A stretch of 64,000 nt of DNA from Alsobacter sp045348435 (GTDB lineage Bacteria > Pseudomonadota > Alphaproteobacteria > Rhizobiales > Beijerinckiaceae): assembly GCF_045348435.1 (NCBI RefSeq), contig NZ_CP157484.1, positions 3,224,001-3,288,000 on the forward strand, written 5' to 3'. Of the stretch, positions 1-8,949 are shown one piece after another; position 1 is the first letter of the stretch, and the number at the start of each line of letters is the position of its first letter. Both the position numbers and the translations under genes were made by a program. The notes below the pieces were generated by a model. The model worked only from the letters and a program-made list of their open reading frames with translations, made no database searches and was not told the origin of the DNA.

Positions 1-34
1 AGGCGCTCGGGATGGAGGTGGTCGATTGTGGACC

Positions 35-93
35 GCGAGCCTTCAGGCTCGCAGCCTGTTGCTGGATCCCCTTCCCGGCCCGCGTTGCGGGCC
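35..93. repeat. Two hairpins downstream of rpsM
   Basis: Two perfect inverted repeats lie in the gap between rpsM and whatever follows it at the left edge. Positions 35-52 have 7-bp arms (GCGAGCC) around TTCA, and 77-93 have 7-bp arms (GGCCCGC) around GTT. Neither is followed by a T-run on the minus strand, so they are more likely mRNA processing or stability structures, or translational control elements, than terminators. The role is inferred. Confidence 0.5.
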
Positions 94-127
94 GCCGGGG
101 ATGACCTGCCGCGCTGCGCGCGTCAGG

Positions 128-496
128 TCACTTCTTCTTGCCGGCGATCGGCTTGGACTTGCCCTTGCGGGTGCGCGCGTTGGTGTGCGTGCGCTGGCCG
201 CGGACCGGCAGGTTGCGGCGATGGCGCAGGCCGCGGTAGCAGCCGAGATCCATCAGGCGCTTGATGTTCATCGCCACTTCGCGGCGCAGGTCGCCCTCGA
301 CCGTGTAGTCGCGGTCGATCATCTCGCGGATCTGCAGCACCTCGTTGTCGGTGAGCTGCGCCACGCGGCGATCGGCCGGGATCCCGACAGCCGTCGTGAT
401 CTCCTCGGCCTTCTTGGCGCCGATGCCGTGAATGTACTGAAGGGCGATCACGACGCGCTTGTTCGTCGGGATGTTGACGCCTGCGATACGTGCCAT
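128..496 (-). CDS. rpsM: 30S ribosomal protein S13
   Basis: S13 of the small-subunit head, contacting 16S rRNA, the P-site tRNA and the L5 bridge. The 122-residue protein begins MARIAGVNIP and has the conserved YIHGIG motif near residue 20 and an arginine/lysine-rich tail (THTNARTRKG) that reaches the P site. An in-frame extension upstream to 655 has no S13 similarity, so the start at 496 is chosen. It would normally follow secY-adk directly; here a two-gene cassette on the other strand separates it from adk, so it may need its own promoter. Confidence 0.97.
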   Translation of the reverse strand: MARIAGVNIPTNKRVVIALQYIHGIGAKKAEEITTAVGIPADRRVAQLTDNEVLQIREMIDRDYTVEGDLRREVAMNIKRLMDLGCYRGLRHRRNLPVRGQRTHTNARTRKGKSKPIAGKKK

Positions 497-714
497 TTCG
501 GCCGTCTCCATGTCGCCGGGCTCGCGCCCGGAGCCGGGCTGGTCCCGGCGGTTGCTGGTCCCGCGCGTCCGGTGGAGGCCGGCCCCTGCGCGGTTGGCTT
601 CACAAACGAACAGACCCCCGCCGCCCCGCCAGGAGGCCTCGGGAGTCCAATTCATGAAACCGGATAAGCGGGTGGTTAGGGGATTGAGGCGGCGGTGTCA
701 AGCCGCGCAGTGAG

Positions 715-743
715 TTGACACTGATAGCCAAATATACGAATAT
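715..743 (+). promoter_or_regulatory. Candidate promoter of the adk-rpsM cassette
   Basis: A perfect TTGACA at 715-720 is followed 17 bases later by GAATAT at 738-743, in a locally AT-rich stretch that stands out from the GC-rich surroundings. It lies just upstream of the ribosome-binding site of the gene at 765. The -35 match is exact; the -10 match is weak (3 of 6). Confidence 0.45.
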
Positions 744-764
744 GTTCCTAATTTGGAGGTTGCC

Positions 765-1070
765 ATGCGATCCAGGTCAGTCTTGAAGTATTCCCCGGCG
801 CAACCAAGGACGCCGGCAGGCCAACAAGGCGCAGGCCAATGGACAGACGCGCCGAACGGCGTCGAACTCGATCCACTCGATCTGATCCTGCAAATCTCAT
901 ACGACTTCGGCAGCTTGATAGCCGAGGTTCCGTATAGCGGCGGCAGGCTCTGCGTTTATCGCTTTTCCTTCGGCGATGTCATCGCGGAAGGCCCGGCCCG
1001 CTTCGCGTGCCCAACTTGGACGACGCCTGCCGCCGTTTCGCATGGGATCCTTCTCAACGACAATCGCTGA
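765..1070 (+). CDS. Hypothetical protein with SPxQPRxPAGxxGxGQW motif
   Basis: Function unknown. The 101-residue protein has near its start (about residues 9-28) the sequence YSPAQPRTPAGQQGAGQW. This looks like a linker motif recurring in alphaproteobacterial prophage-related and secreted-effector-like proteins, a resemblance judged by eye. The rest (LDPLDLILQISYDFGSLIAEVPYSGG) shows no recognised domain or membrane segment. The ATG at 765 is chosen because GGAGG sits at 755-759, 5 bases upstream; an in-frame TTG at 753 lacks this. The stop overlaps the ribosome-binding site of the next gene, indicating a two-gene transcript. It interrupts the usual adk-rpsM junction and runs opposite to it, suggesting insertion. 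Confidence 0.7.
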   Translation: MRSRSVLKYSPAQPRTPAGQQGAGQWTDAPNGVELDPLDLILQISYDFGSLIAEVPYSGGRLCVYRFSFGDVIAEGPARFACPTWTTPAAVSHGILLNDNR

Positions 1071-1077
1071 GGACGAA

Positions 1078-1425
1078 ATGGTCAGTCTTTCCGATATTCT
1101 GAAGAACTTCGCAATTTCTCCTGCTGCCGAGCAAGCTCTAGGAGGGATCGAGGCACGATTTCAGGAAAAAACGCTCCAAGAACCCGCCGCCCTCTGTCTC
1201 GCTTGGGGGCGAATAAGACCCAAGGGTGCGCTTCCAGACGAAGGACTCCTCATCGGGGCGTACACGTCTGCGCAATTGAAACAGATTCCACAGGACGCGA
1301 TAGGCGTGTTCGGAAACAGAAAGCTCGTCTTTTTCATCACTGAAAAACACTTTGACCACTTCGCAGGCAAGATGCTGGATTGGTCACAAGACAAAGGCCT
1401 TTTTCTCCGGCCGGCTGACCGGTGA
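1078..1425 (+). CDS. Hypothetical protein, partner of upstream gene
   Basis: Function unknown. The 115-residue soluble protein begins MVSLSDILKNFAISPAAEQ and ends DWSQDKGLFLRPADR. There is no signal peptide or transmembrane segment; it has a predicted helical N-terminus and an alternating hydrophobic centre. The start at 1078 follows a GAGG (1069-1072) that overlaps the TGA of the preceding gene, so translation is probably coupled. The pairing could represent an effector and small partner, or two subunits, but nothing in the sequence settles this. Codon use is less GC-biased than in the flanking ribosomal genes. Confidence 0.65.
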   Translation: MVSLSDILKNFAISPAAEQALGGIEARFQEKTLQEPAALCLAWGRIRPKGALPDEGLLIGAYTSAQLKQIPQDAIGVFGNRKLVFFITEKHFDHFAGKMLDWSQDKGLFLRPADR

Positions 1426-1474
1426 CCAACCCTGCCGTGTCACGGCAGGGTCAGTCCCGGTGGGGGACTTAAGC

Positions 1475-2052
1475 CTAACCCCCGATCGCCGCCTTCATGG
1501 CCTCTGTCACCGCGTCGATGGGCTGCATGCCGTCGATGCGCTTCAGGCGGTCGGTCTTCTCATAATAGGGAGACACCACGGCGGTGTCGCGGTTGTAGGC
1601 GGCCAGGCGGGTCTTGAAGACCTCCGGATCGTCGTCCTTGCGCACCGGCAGGCCGGCCGCGGCCGTCTCCTCGGCGCGCTTGACGATGCGGTGCACCAGC
1701 GCATCCTGGTCGACCACCAGCTCGACGACCGAGTCGAGCTTCAGGCCTTTCGCCTCGAGCATCCTGTCCAGGGCTTCGGCCTGCGCGACCGTGCGCGGGA
1801 AGCCGTCCAGGATGAAGCCTCGCTTGGCGTCGGCCTCCTCGATGCGGTCGGCCACGATGCCGATGACGATGTCGTCGGAGACGAGCCCGCCCGCCTCCAT
1901 GACCGCCTTGGCCTTGAGGCCGATCGGCGTGCCGGCCGAAACGGCGGCGCGGAGCATGTCGCCGGTCGACAGCTGGGGGATGCCCAACCTCTCCACCAGC
2001 CGGACCGCCTGCGTGCCCTTGCCCGCCCCGGGCGGTCCCAACAAGATCAACC

Positions 2053-2056
<4 letters not shown>
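1475..2056 (-). CDS. adk: Adenylate kinase
   Basis: Converts AMP + ATP to 2 ADP in the cytoplasm. The 193-residue enzyme has the P-loop GPPGAGKGT at residues 7-15, the AMP-binding STGDMLR around 30, the GFILDGFPRT motif near 80, and a short LID lacking the Zn-binding cysteines, so it is the short form. The start codon is TTG, fixed by the canonical N-terminus MRLILLGPPG; it overlaps the secY stop by four bases (TTGA), so translation is coupled to secY. This secY-adk order is typical of bacterial spc operons. Confidence 0.97.
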
Positions 2057-3387
<1,331 letters not shown>

Positions 3388-3430
3388 ACTGCGCTCCGAT
3401 ATCGGAAAAGGTGGGAGGCGCCAGCCCCCA

Positions 3431-3475
3431 AAAAAGCAACGCCGGGCGATGCGGACATGGTCCGCCGCCCGGCGT
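3431..3475 (-). terminator. Hairpin plus U-tract between rplO and secY (attenuator candidate)
   Basis: On the minus strand an inverted repeat with outer arms at 3440-3448 and 3466-3474 (CGCCGGGCG/CGCCCGGCG) and inner arms at 3451-3456 and 3460-3465 (GCGGAC/GTCCGC), with a two-base bulge, is followed by TTGCTTTTTTGGG. This has the form of an intrinsic terminator inside an operon, so partial attenuation before secY is the likely role. A smaller hairpin (TGATCCT/AGGATCA, 3491-3509) overlaps the rplO stop. Confidence 0.65.
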
Positions 3476-3506
3476 CATACCATCACGGCGTGATCCTGAG
3501 ATAGGA

Positions 3507-3989
3507 TCAGGCCGCCGATTCCGCCACCGCGGCGGCGAGGATCTTCAGCGATCCGCCGGCCTTCTCAATGGCGGCCTGAGCCGACTTCGAAGCGCCGTAG
3601 ACCTCGAAGGAGAGCTTCGCGGTGAGGTCGCCGACGCCGAGGATCTTGACGCCGTCGCGCGGCTTGGAGCAGACGCCCGCCGCCACGAGGGCCTCGATCG
3701 TCACGGGCTGGCCCGCGTCGAGCTTCTTGGCGTCCACCGCCTCCTGGATCCGCCCGAGATTGACCTCGTTCAGGTCCGTCGAGAAGGGGTTCCAGAAGCC
3801 GCGCTTGGGCAGGCGACGATAGAGCGGCATCTGGCCGCCCTCGAAGCCCTTCACGGCCACGCCGGTGCGGGCCTTCTGACCCTTCACGCCGCGTCCGCCG
3901 GTCTTGCCCTTGCCCGAGCCGATGCCGCGTCCGACGCGCATCCGGCCCTTCTTGGCGCCTTCGTTATCAGAGATTTCGTTGAGCTTCAT
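3507..3989 (-). CDS. rplO: 50S ribosomal protein L15
   Basis: Large-subunit assembly protein binding 23S rRNA. The 160 residues open with MKLNEISDNEGA and the glycine/arginine-rich stretch RVGRGIGSGKGKTGGRG, followed by GFEGGQMPLYRRLPKRGF (about residues 48-65), all diagnostic of L15. It sits 13 bases after rpmD in the spc operon and is followed by a hairpin at its stop codon. Confidence 0.98.
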   Translation of the reverse strand: MKLNEISDNEGAKKGRMRVGRGIGSGKGKTGGRGVKGQKARTGVAVKGFEGGQMPLYRRLPKRGFWNPFSTDLNEVNLGRIQEAVDAKKLDAGQPVTIEALVAAGVCSKPRDGVKILGVGDLTAKLSFEVYGASKSAQAAIEKAGGSLKILAAAVAESAA

Positions 3990-4002
3990 GGTGATGCGCT
4001 CC

Positions 4003-4185
4003 TCAATCGACGACGCGCACGAGGTGCTTCACCTTCGCGATCATGCCGCGCACCGAAGGGGTGTCGGCAAGAGTCGAACGGCGATTCATCTTGTTGAGCC
4101 CCAGGCCCACCAGCGTCGCGCGCTGGCTGGCGTCGCGGCGGATCGGGCTACCGGTCTGTTCGACCGTCACGGTCTTGTCAGCCAT
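4003..4185 (-). CDS. rpmD: 50S ribosomal protein L30
   Basis: Small 23S rRNA-binding protein of 60 residues with the L30 signature GSPIRRDASQRATLVGLGLNK. Two adjacent ATG codons occur; the second (4185) is preferred because AGGAGG at 4191-4196 lies 5 bases from it but only 2 from the first. That ribosome-binding site overlaps the end of rpsE. Confidence 0.95.
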   Translation of the reverse strand: MADKTVTVEQTGSPIRRDASQRATLVGLGLNKMNRRSTLADTPSVRGMIAKVKHLVRVVD

Positions 4186-4195
4186 CATTCCCTCC

Positions 4196-4756
4196 TCAGG
4201 CGTCGGCGCCAGCGCCGTCCGCGTCGCCGCGGCGGGACTGAAGGACGCTGACCTTGAGGCCGCGGCGGGCCGCGACCGAGCGCGGCGAGTCTTCGCTCTT
4301 CAGAGCGTCGAACGTGGCGCGCACGAGGTTGTAGGGGTTCGACGAGCCGAGCGACTTCGACACGACGTCATGGACGCCGAGCGCCTCGAAGACGGCGCGC
4401 ATCGGGCCGCCGGCGATGATGCCGGTGCCGGCCGGGGCGGCGCGCAGGATGACCTTGCCGGCGCCGTGGCGGCCGGCGACGTCGTGATGCAGCGTGCGGC
4501 CTTCGCGCAGCGGCACGCGGATGAGCGCGCGCTTGGCGGCTTCCGTGGCCTTGCGGATGGCTTCCGGCACTTCGCGGGCCTTGCCGTGGCCGAAGCCGAC
4601 GCGTCCCTTCTGGTCGCCGACGACGACGAGGGCGGCGAAACCGAAGCGACGGCCGCCCTTCACCACCTTGGCGACGCGGTTAATGTGGACCAGGCGGTCC
4701 ACGAACTCGGAATCGCGCTCTTCGCGATCCCGGCCCTGACGGGGCTCTCTAGCCAT
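4196..4756 (-). CDS. rpsE: 30S ribosomal protein S5
   Basis: S5 lies near the mRNA entry tunnel and affects decoding fidelity. The 186-residue protein carries the S5 N-terminal dsRNA-binding-like domain (FVDRLVHINRVAKVVKGGRR) and the conserved G-HGKAREVPEAIRKA segment. The C-terminus is extended and acidic/glycine-rich. It follows rplR after a 166-base gap, unusually long for this operon, which holds a strong hairpin at 4850-4870. Confidence 0.98.
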   Translation of the reverse strand: MAREPRQGRDREERDSEFVDRLVHINRVAKVVKGGRRFGFAALVVVGDQKGRVGFGHGKAREVPEAIRKATEAAKRALIRVPLREGRTLHHDVAGRHGAGKVILRAAPAGTGIIAGGPMRAVFEALGVHDVVSKSLGSSNPYNLVRATFDALKSEDSPRSVAARRGLKVSVLQSRRGDADGAGADA

Positions 4757-4849
4757 GATCTCTCTCTCACTTGCGCGGACGAACCCTCCGGGCCCGCCGC
4801 TCGCTCGATGATGGGATGTGCGGACCCTTTACAGGGACCGACGGCGGAA

Positions 4850-4870
4850 GGCCACCCTTTTGGGGTGGCC
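4850..4870. repeat. Perfect hairpin in rplR-rpsE gap
   Basis: Arms GGCCACCC (4850-4857) and GGGTGGCC (4863-4870) enclose TTTTG. It is the only strong structure in the 166-base gap between rplR and rpsE. No clear T-run follows on the minus strand, so an RNA processing or stability signal is more likely than termination. Confidence 0.5.
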
Positions 4871-4922
4871 CGCCGCGTCTTTCGGACGACCGTCGGCCCG
4901 GCGCGCGGCGCCGGGACGGCGA

Positions 4923-5285
4923 TCAGAAGTCCAGGCCGCCTTCGCGGGCGGCTTCGGCCAGCGCCTTGACGCGGCCGTGATACATGTAGGAGCCGCGGTC
5001 GAACACGACCTTGTCGACGCCGGCGGCCTTGGCGCGCTCGGCCACGAGCTTGCCGACGGCCTTGGCGGCGTCGGTGTCGGCTCCGGTCTTCAGGCCGCCC
5101 TTGAGGTCCTTCTCCAGCGAGGAGGCGGCCGCAAGGGTGACGCCCTGCGCGTCGTCGATGACCTGGGCGTAGATCTGCTTCGACGAGCGGAAGACCGACA
5201 GGCGCGGACGCCCGTTCGACACTTTCTTGATGGAACGGCGCACACGAGCAAGACGGCGCTCGGCGGCCTCGAGGTTCTTAGGCAT
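4923..5285 (-). CDS. rplR: 50S ribosomal protein L18
   Basis: Binds 5S rRNA and carries it into the central protuberance with L5 and L25. The 120 residues contain RPRLSVFRSSKQIYAQVIDD in the N-terminal half and end in the typical FDRGSYMYHGRVKALAEAAREGGLDF. The start at 5285 lies 9 bases after the rplF stop. Confidence 0.98.
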   Translation of the reverse strand: MPKNLEAAERRLARVRRSIKKVSNGRPRLSVFRSSKQIYAQVIDDAQGVTLAAASSLEKDLKGGLKTGADTDAAKAVGKLVAERAKAAGVDKVVFDRGSYMYHGRVKALAEAAREGGLDF

Positions 5286-5294
5286 GGCCGGTCC

Positions 5295-5828
5295 TTACTT
5301 CTTCTTGCCTTCCTTGCGGAAGATGAACTCGCCCGAGTACCGGACGCCCTTGCCCTGGTAGGGCTCCGGACCGCGGAAGTCGCGGATCTCGGCGGCGGTC
5401 TGGCCCACGCGCTGCTTGTCGACGCCCGTGACCAGGATCTCGGTCGGCTTCGGCGTGGTGATCGCGATGCCGGTCGGGATCTCGTAGTCGACGTCGTGGC
5501 TGTAGCCGAGCGACAGCTTCAGGACCTTGCCGGCGACCGCGGCCTTGTAGCCGACGCCGGTGATCTCGAGCTTCTTCTCATAGCCCTTGGTCACGCCATC
5601 GATCAGGTTCGCCACCTGCGAGCGGGACATGCCCCACATCGCGCGGGCGCGCTTGGTCTCGGTGCGCGGCGTCACCGTGATGGCGCCGTTCTCGAGCGTG
5701 ACGGTGACGTCCTCGGGAGCCAGGAAGGACAGCTCGCCCTTCGCTCCCTTGACCTTCACCAGGTTTCCGTCGAGGTTGGCCGTAACGCCGGCCGGCACCG
5801 CAACGGGCTTCTTTCCAATACGAGACAT
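5295..5828 (-). CDS. rplF: 50S ribosomal protein L6
   Basis: L6 sits near the GTPase centre and contacts the sarcin-ricin loop region. The 177-residue protein begins MSRIGKKPVAVP, has the duplicated L6 fold and ends with the signature RGPEPYQGKGVRYSGEFIFRKEGKKK. Confidence 0.98.
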   Translation of the reverse strand: MSRIGKKPVAVPAGVTANLDGNLVKVKGAKGELSFLAPEDVTVTLENGAITVTPRTETKRARAMWGMSRSQVANLIDGVTKGYEKKLEITGVGYKAAVAGKVLKLSLGYSHDVDYEIPTGIAITTPKPTEILVTGVDKQRVGQTAAEIRDFRGPEPYQGKGVRYSGEFIFRKEGKKK

Positions 5829-5865
5829 TGTGGTCTCCCCGTGACTGCGTTGCGCTGATTGCCGA

Positions 5866-6264
5866 TCAGAAGACCGTGCAGAGCACTTCGCCGCCGACGT
5901 TCTTCTCCCTGGCCTCGTGATCGGCCATGACGCCCTGCGGCGTGGAGATGATGGTGATGCCGAGGCCGTTGGCGACGCGCGGCATCGAGTCGACGGCGGA
6001 GTACACGCGGCGGCCCGGCTTCGACACGCGAGCGATCTCGCGGATGACGGGGGCGCCGTCGAAATACTTCAGCTCGATCTCGAACTCCGTGCGGCCGTTG
6101 CCGTACTCGGTCGTCGAATAGCCGCGGATGTAGCCTTCCGACTGCAACACGTCGAGCACGCGGGCGCGCAGCTTCGAGCCGGGGCTCGTCACCTTGCCCT
6201 TGCGACGCATCTGGGCGTTGCGGATGCGGGTGAGCATATCACCGACGGGATCATTGATCGCCAT
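5866..6264 (-). CDS. rpsH: 30S ribosomal protein S8
   Basis: Primary 16S rRNA-binding protein and, in E. coli, translational repressor of the spc operon. The 132-residue protein has MAINDPVGDMLTRIRNAQ at the start and the C-terminal RVANGLGITIISTPQGVM signature with the RNA-contacting ST-P motif. It lies 37 bases upstream of rplF in the spc order. Confidence 0.98.
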   Translation of the reverse strand: MAINDPVGDMLTRIRNAQMRRKGKVTSPGSKLRARVLDVLQSEGYIRGYSTTEYGNGRTEFEIELKYFDGAPVIREIARVSKPGRRVYSAVDSMPRVANGLGITIISTPQGVMADHEAREKNVGGEVLCTVF

Positions 6265-6276
6265 GGTCGATCCTCC

Positions 6277-6582
6277 TCACCAGCTCGACTTGGTCAGACC
6301 CGGGATCACGCCCTGCGAGCCGAGCTCGCGAAGCGCAATACGGGACATCTTCAACTTGCGATAGTAGGCGCGCGGACGGCCCGTGATCTCGCAGCGGTTG
6401 CGAACCCGGGTGGGGTTCGCGTTGCGCGGCAGCTCGGACAGCTTGAGGCGGGCGCCGAAACGCTCCTCCATCGACTTGGACTCGTCGTTCGCGACATCGA
6501 GAAGACGCGCGCGCTTGCCAGCATACTGCTTGACGAGCTTCATGCGCCGCTTGTTCTTCTCGACAGAGCTCTTCTTGGCCAT
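6277..6582 (-). CDS. rpsN: 30S ribosomal protein S14
   Basis: Small-subunit head protein. At 101 residues and without CxxC pairs it is the long, zinc-independent form; the C-terminal RCEITGRPRAYYRKLKMSRI signature is intact. It precedes rpsH by 12 bases. Confidence 0.98.
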   Translation of the reverse strand: MAKKSSVEKNKRRMKLVKQYAGKRARLLDVANDESKSMEERFGARLKLSELPRNANPTRVRNRCEITGRPRAYYRKLKMSRIALRELGSQGVIPGLTKSSW

Positions 6583-6618
6583 GTGTTTCTCCTGGTTTCC
6601 GCGTTTAAGAGCGAGCTC

Positions 6619-7185
6619 TTACTGCCGGAACGGGAAGTTGAAGGCGCGCAACAGGGCGCGAGCCTCGTCGTCGGTCTTGGCGGTGGTGCAGACGATGATG
6701 TCCATGCCCCACACGGCCTCGGCCTTGTCGTAGTTGATCTCCGGGAAGATCAGGTGCTCCTTGATGCCCATCGCGAAGTTCCCGCGGCCGTCGAACGACT
6801 TGGGGTTCAAGCCCCGGAAGTCGCGGACGCGCGGGAGAGCGATGTTCACGAGACGATCGAGGAACTCGTACATCCGCACCTTGCGGAGCGTGACCTTGGC
6901 GCCGATCGGCATGTTCTCGCGCACCTTGAAGGTCGCGATCGCCTGACGGGCCTTGGTGATCACCGGCTTCTGGCCGGCGATGAGGGCCAGGTCGGCCGCG
7001 GCCGACTGAACCTTCTTGGTGTCCTGCGTGGCTTCGCCGACGCCCATGTTGAGCACGACCTTCTCGATGGTCGGCACTTCCATGACGTTCTTGTAGCCGA
7101 ACTCCTCGATGAGCTTCGGCCGGACCACGTCGGTGTAAATCGTCTTCAGGCGGGGCTCAGGGCCCGCAACATTCGCGTTAGCCAT
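6619..7185 (-). CDS. rplE: 50S ribosomal protein L5
   Basis: L5 binds 5S rRNA and forms an intersubunit bridge with S13. The 188-residue protein shows KVVLNMGVGEA near residue 45, GQKPVITKARQAIA near 75 and the LRKVRMYEFLDRL motif near 105. Its start overlaps the end of rplX by 8 bases. Confidence 0.98.
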   Translation of the reverse strand: MANANVAGPEPRLKTIYTDVVRPKLIEEFGYKNVMEVPTIEKVVLNMGVGEATQDTKKVQSAAADLALIAGQKPVITKARQAIATFKVRENMPIGAKVTLRKVRMYEFLDRLVNIALPRVRDFRGLNPKSFDGRGNFAMGIKEHLIFPEINYDKAEAVWGMDIIVCTTAKTDDEARALLRAFNFPFRQ

Positions 7186-7495
7186 CGATCAGATCTCCCG
7201 AACGCTTGGCGAAACGAACCTTGCGCCCGTCCTCGAGCACCTTGAAGCCGACGCGGGACGGCTTGCCGTCCTTGGGGTCGGCGATCGCGAGATTGGACAG
7301 CTGGATCGGAGCCTCTTTCGAGATGATCCCGCCTTCCTGGTTCGCGGTCTGGCGCTGATGCTTCTTCACCAGGTTGACGCCGCGCACGATGGCCCGGGTC
7401 TCCTTCGGCATGACCTGCACGACCTCGCCGGTCTTGCCCGCGTCACGGCCTGTGATGACGACGACCTTGTCGCCCTTCTTGATCTTCGCGGCCAT
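7178..7495 (-). CDS. rplX: 50S ribosomal protein L24
   Basis: Assembly initiator of the 50S subunit. The 105-residue protein contains a KOW motif near the start (KGDKVVVITGRDAGKTGEV) followed by VMPKETRAIVRGVN. The ATG at 7495 shares one base with the rplN stop (TGATG); a GTG immediately upstream could add one residue. Confidence 0.97.
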   Translation of the reverse strand: MAAKIKKGDKVVVITGRDAGKTGEVVQVMPKETRAIVRGVNLVKKHQRQTANQEGGIISKEAPIQLSNLAIADPKDGKPSRVGFKVLEDGRKVRFAKRSGDLIDG

Positions 7496-7863
7496 CACAA
7501 CACCTCAGGCGCGAGCGAAATGATTTTCATGTGATTCTTGGCGCGGAGCTCGCGGGGCACCGGTCCGAAGATACGGGTGCCGATCGGCTCCTTCTGGTTG
7601 TTGATCAGCACGGCCGCGTTGCGGTCGAAGCGGATCACCGAACCATCCGCGCGACGGATGTCCTTGGCGGTGCGAACGACGATCGCCTTCATGACGTCGC
7701 CCTTCTTCACGCGGCCGCGCGGGATCGCCTCCTTCACGGAAACGACGATGACGTCACCGACTCCAGCGTATTTGCGCTTGGAGCCGCCGAGGACCTTGAT
7801 GCACATCACACGACGGGCGCCGGAATTGTCGGCGACATCGAGATTCGTCTGCATCTGGATCAT
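7495..7863 (-). CDS. rplN: 50S ribosomal protein L14
   Basis: L14 binds 23S rRNA at the subunit interface and is the docking site of RsfS. The 122-residue sequence is the usual length; MIQMQTNLDVADNSGARR, the GDVIVVSVKEAIPRG stretch and the C-terminal FGPVPRELR signature are all present. A 169-base gap separates it from rpsQ, long for this operon. Confidence 0.98.
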   Translation of the reverse strand: MIQMQTNLDVADNSGARRVMCIKVLGGSKRKYAGVGDVIVVSVKEAIPRGRVKKGDVMKAIVVRTAKDIRRADGSVIRFDRNAAVLINNQKEPIGTRIFGPVPRELRAKNHMKIISLAPEVL

Positions 7864-8032
7864 GGTCTTGATCCTTTCTGTGTCTCAGACCGGTTTCCGG
7901 CGATCTCAGGCTCGCCGGACTTCGCCTGACGGGGATCTGCGTCCCCCGTTTGTGCGCGCACTCAAGAGCATTTTTCCGCGCCCGTGGGAACCCACCAGCG
8001 CGGCCAAACGCTCTGATTTTCGAAATTTCTTT

Positions 8033-8275
8033 TTAGGACGCGGTCGCTTCTTCGACCACGACCCAGGTCTTGAGCTTGGAGATGGGCTTCGATTCCTCGA
8101 TGCGCACCTCGTCGCCGACCTTGAACCGGTTGGCTTCGTCGTGAGCGTGGTAGTTCTTGGTCCGACGCACCGTCTTCTTCAAGAGCGGATGCGTGAACCG
8201 GCGCTCGACCTTCACGACGACAGTCTTGTCCTGCTTGTCGCTGACGACGACGCCCTGCAGTATGCGCTTCGGCAT
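8033..8275 (-). CDS. rpsQ: 30S ribosomal protein S17
   Basis: Primary 16S rRNA-binding protein with an OB fold. The 80-residue protein has MPKRILQGVVVSDKQDKTVVV at its start and the S17 signature GDEVRIEESKPISKLKTW. It is 10 bases downstream of rpmC. Confidence 0.98.
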   Translation of the reverse strand: MPKRILQGVVVSDKQDKTVVVKVERRFTHPLLKKTVRRTKNYHAHDEANRFKVGDEVRIEESKPISKLKTWVVVEEATAS

Positions 8276-8285
8276 CGGTCTCTCC

Positions 8286-8501
8286 TCAAGCCTTGCCAGC
8301 TTCGGCGAGCTTTGCGGCCGCCGTGGTCCTGATCCGCGCGATGTCGCGACGGACTTCCTTGATGCGGCCCGTGTTCTCCAGCTGGCCGGTGGCCTTCTGG
8401 AAACGCAGGTTGAACTGTTCCTTCTTCAGCTTCAGGAGCTCGTCCTGAAGCTGGTCCTTCGACATCGCAGTGAGGTCGGAGAGCCTCTGCTTCGTCTTCA
8501 T
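8286..8501 (-). CDS. rpmC: 50S ribosomal protein L29
   Basis: Two-helix protein at the polypeptide exit tunnel, forming the trigger-factor and SRP docking site with L23. The 71-residue sequence contains the signature KKEQFNLRFQKATGQLENT followed by RIKEVRRDIARI. Confidence 0.97.
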   Translation of the reverse strand: MKTKQRLSDLTAMSKDQLQDELLKLKKEQFNLRFQKATGQLENTGRIKEVRRDIARIRTTAAAKLAEAGKA

Positions 8502-8511
8502 GTCGCCCTCC

Positions 8512-8925
8512 TTACTCGGCGATGCGCTGGATGAAGCGCGTCTTAATCGGCAGCTTGGCGGCCGCCAGGGTCAGGGCCTCGCGAGCGAGGTCGACCGAGA
8601 CGCCGTCGATTTCGAACATGATGCGGCCGGGCTTGACGCGGCAGGCCCAGAACTCCGGCGCGCCCTTGCCCTTGCCCATACGCACTTCCGTGGGCTTGGA
8701 CGAGACCGGGACGTCCGGGAACACGCGGATCCAGACGCGGCCGGCGCGCTTCATGTGGCGGGTGAGAGCACGGCGGGCCGCCTCGATCTGGCGGGCCGTG
8801 ACGCGCTCAGGCTCCATGGCCTTCAGGCCGAACTGGCCGAAGTCCAGGTTGGTCCCGCCCTTCGCAGCGCCGCTGATGCGGCCTTTGAACTGCTTGCGGA
8901 ACTTCGTCTTCTTGGGCTGAAGCAT
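8512..8925 (-). CDS. rplP: 50S ribosomal protein L16
   Basis: L16 helps to position A-site tRNA. The 137-residue protein begins MLQPKKTKFRKQFKGRISG and has the RPGRIMFEIDGV-type C-terminal region and the RMGKGKGAPEFWACRVKPG motif. It is 10 bases upstream of rpmC. Confidence 0.98.
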   Translation of the reverse strand: MLQPKKTKFRKQFKGRISGAAKGGTNLDFGQFGLKAMEPERVTARQIEAARRALTRHMKRAGRVWIRVFPDVPVSSKPTEVRMGKGKGAPEFWACRVKPGRIMFEIDGVSVDLAREALTLAAAKLPIKTRFIQRIAE

Positions 8926-8949
8926 GTCTGTGATTCCTCAACCGGTCCG

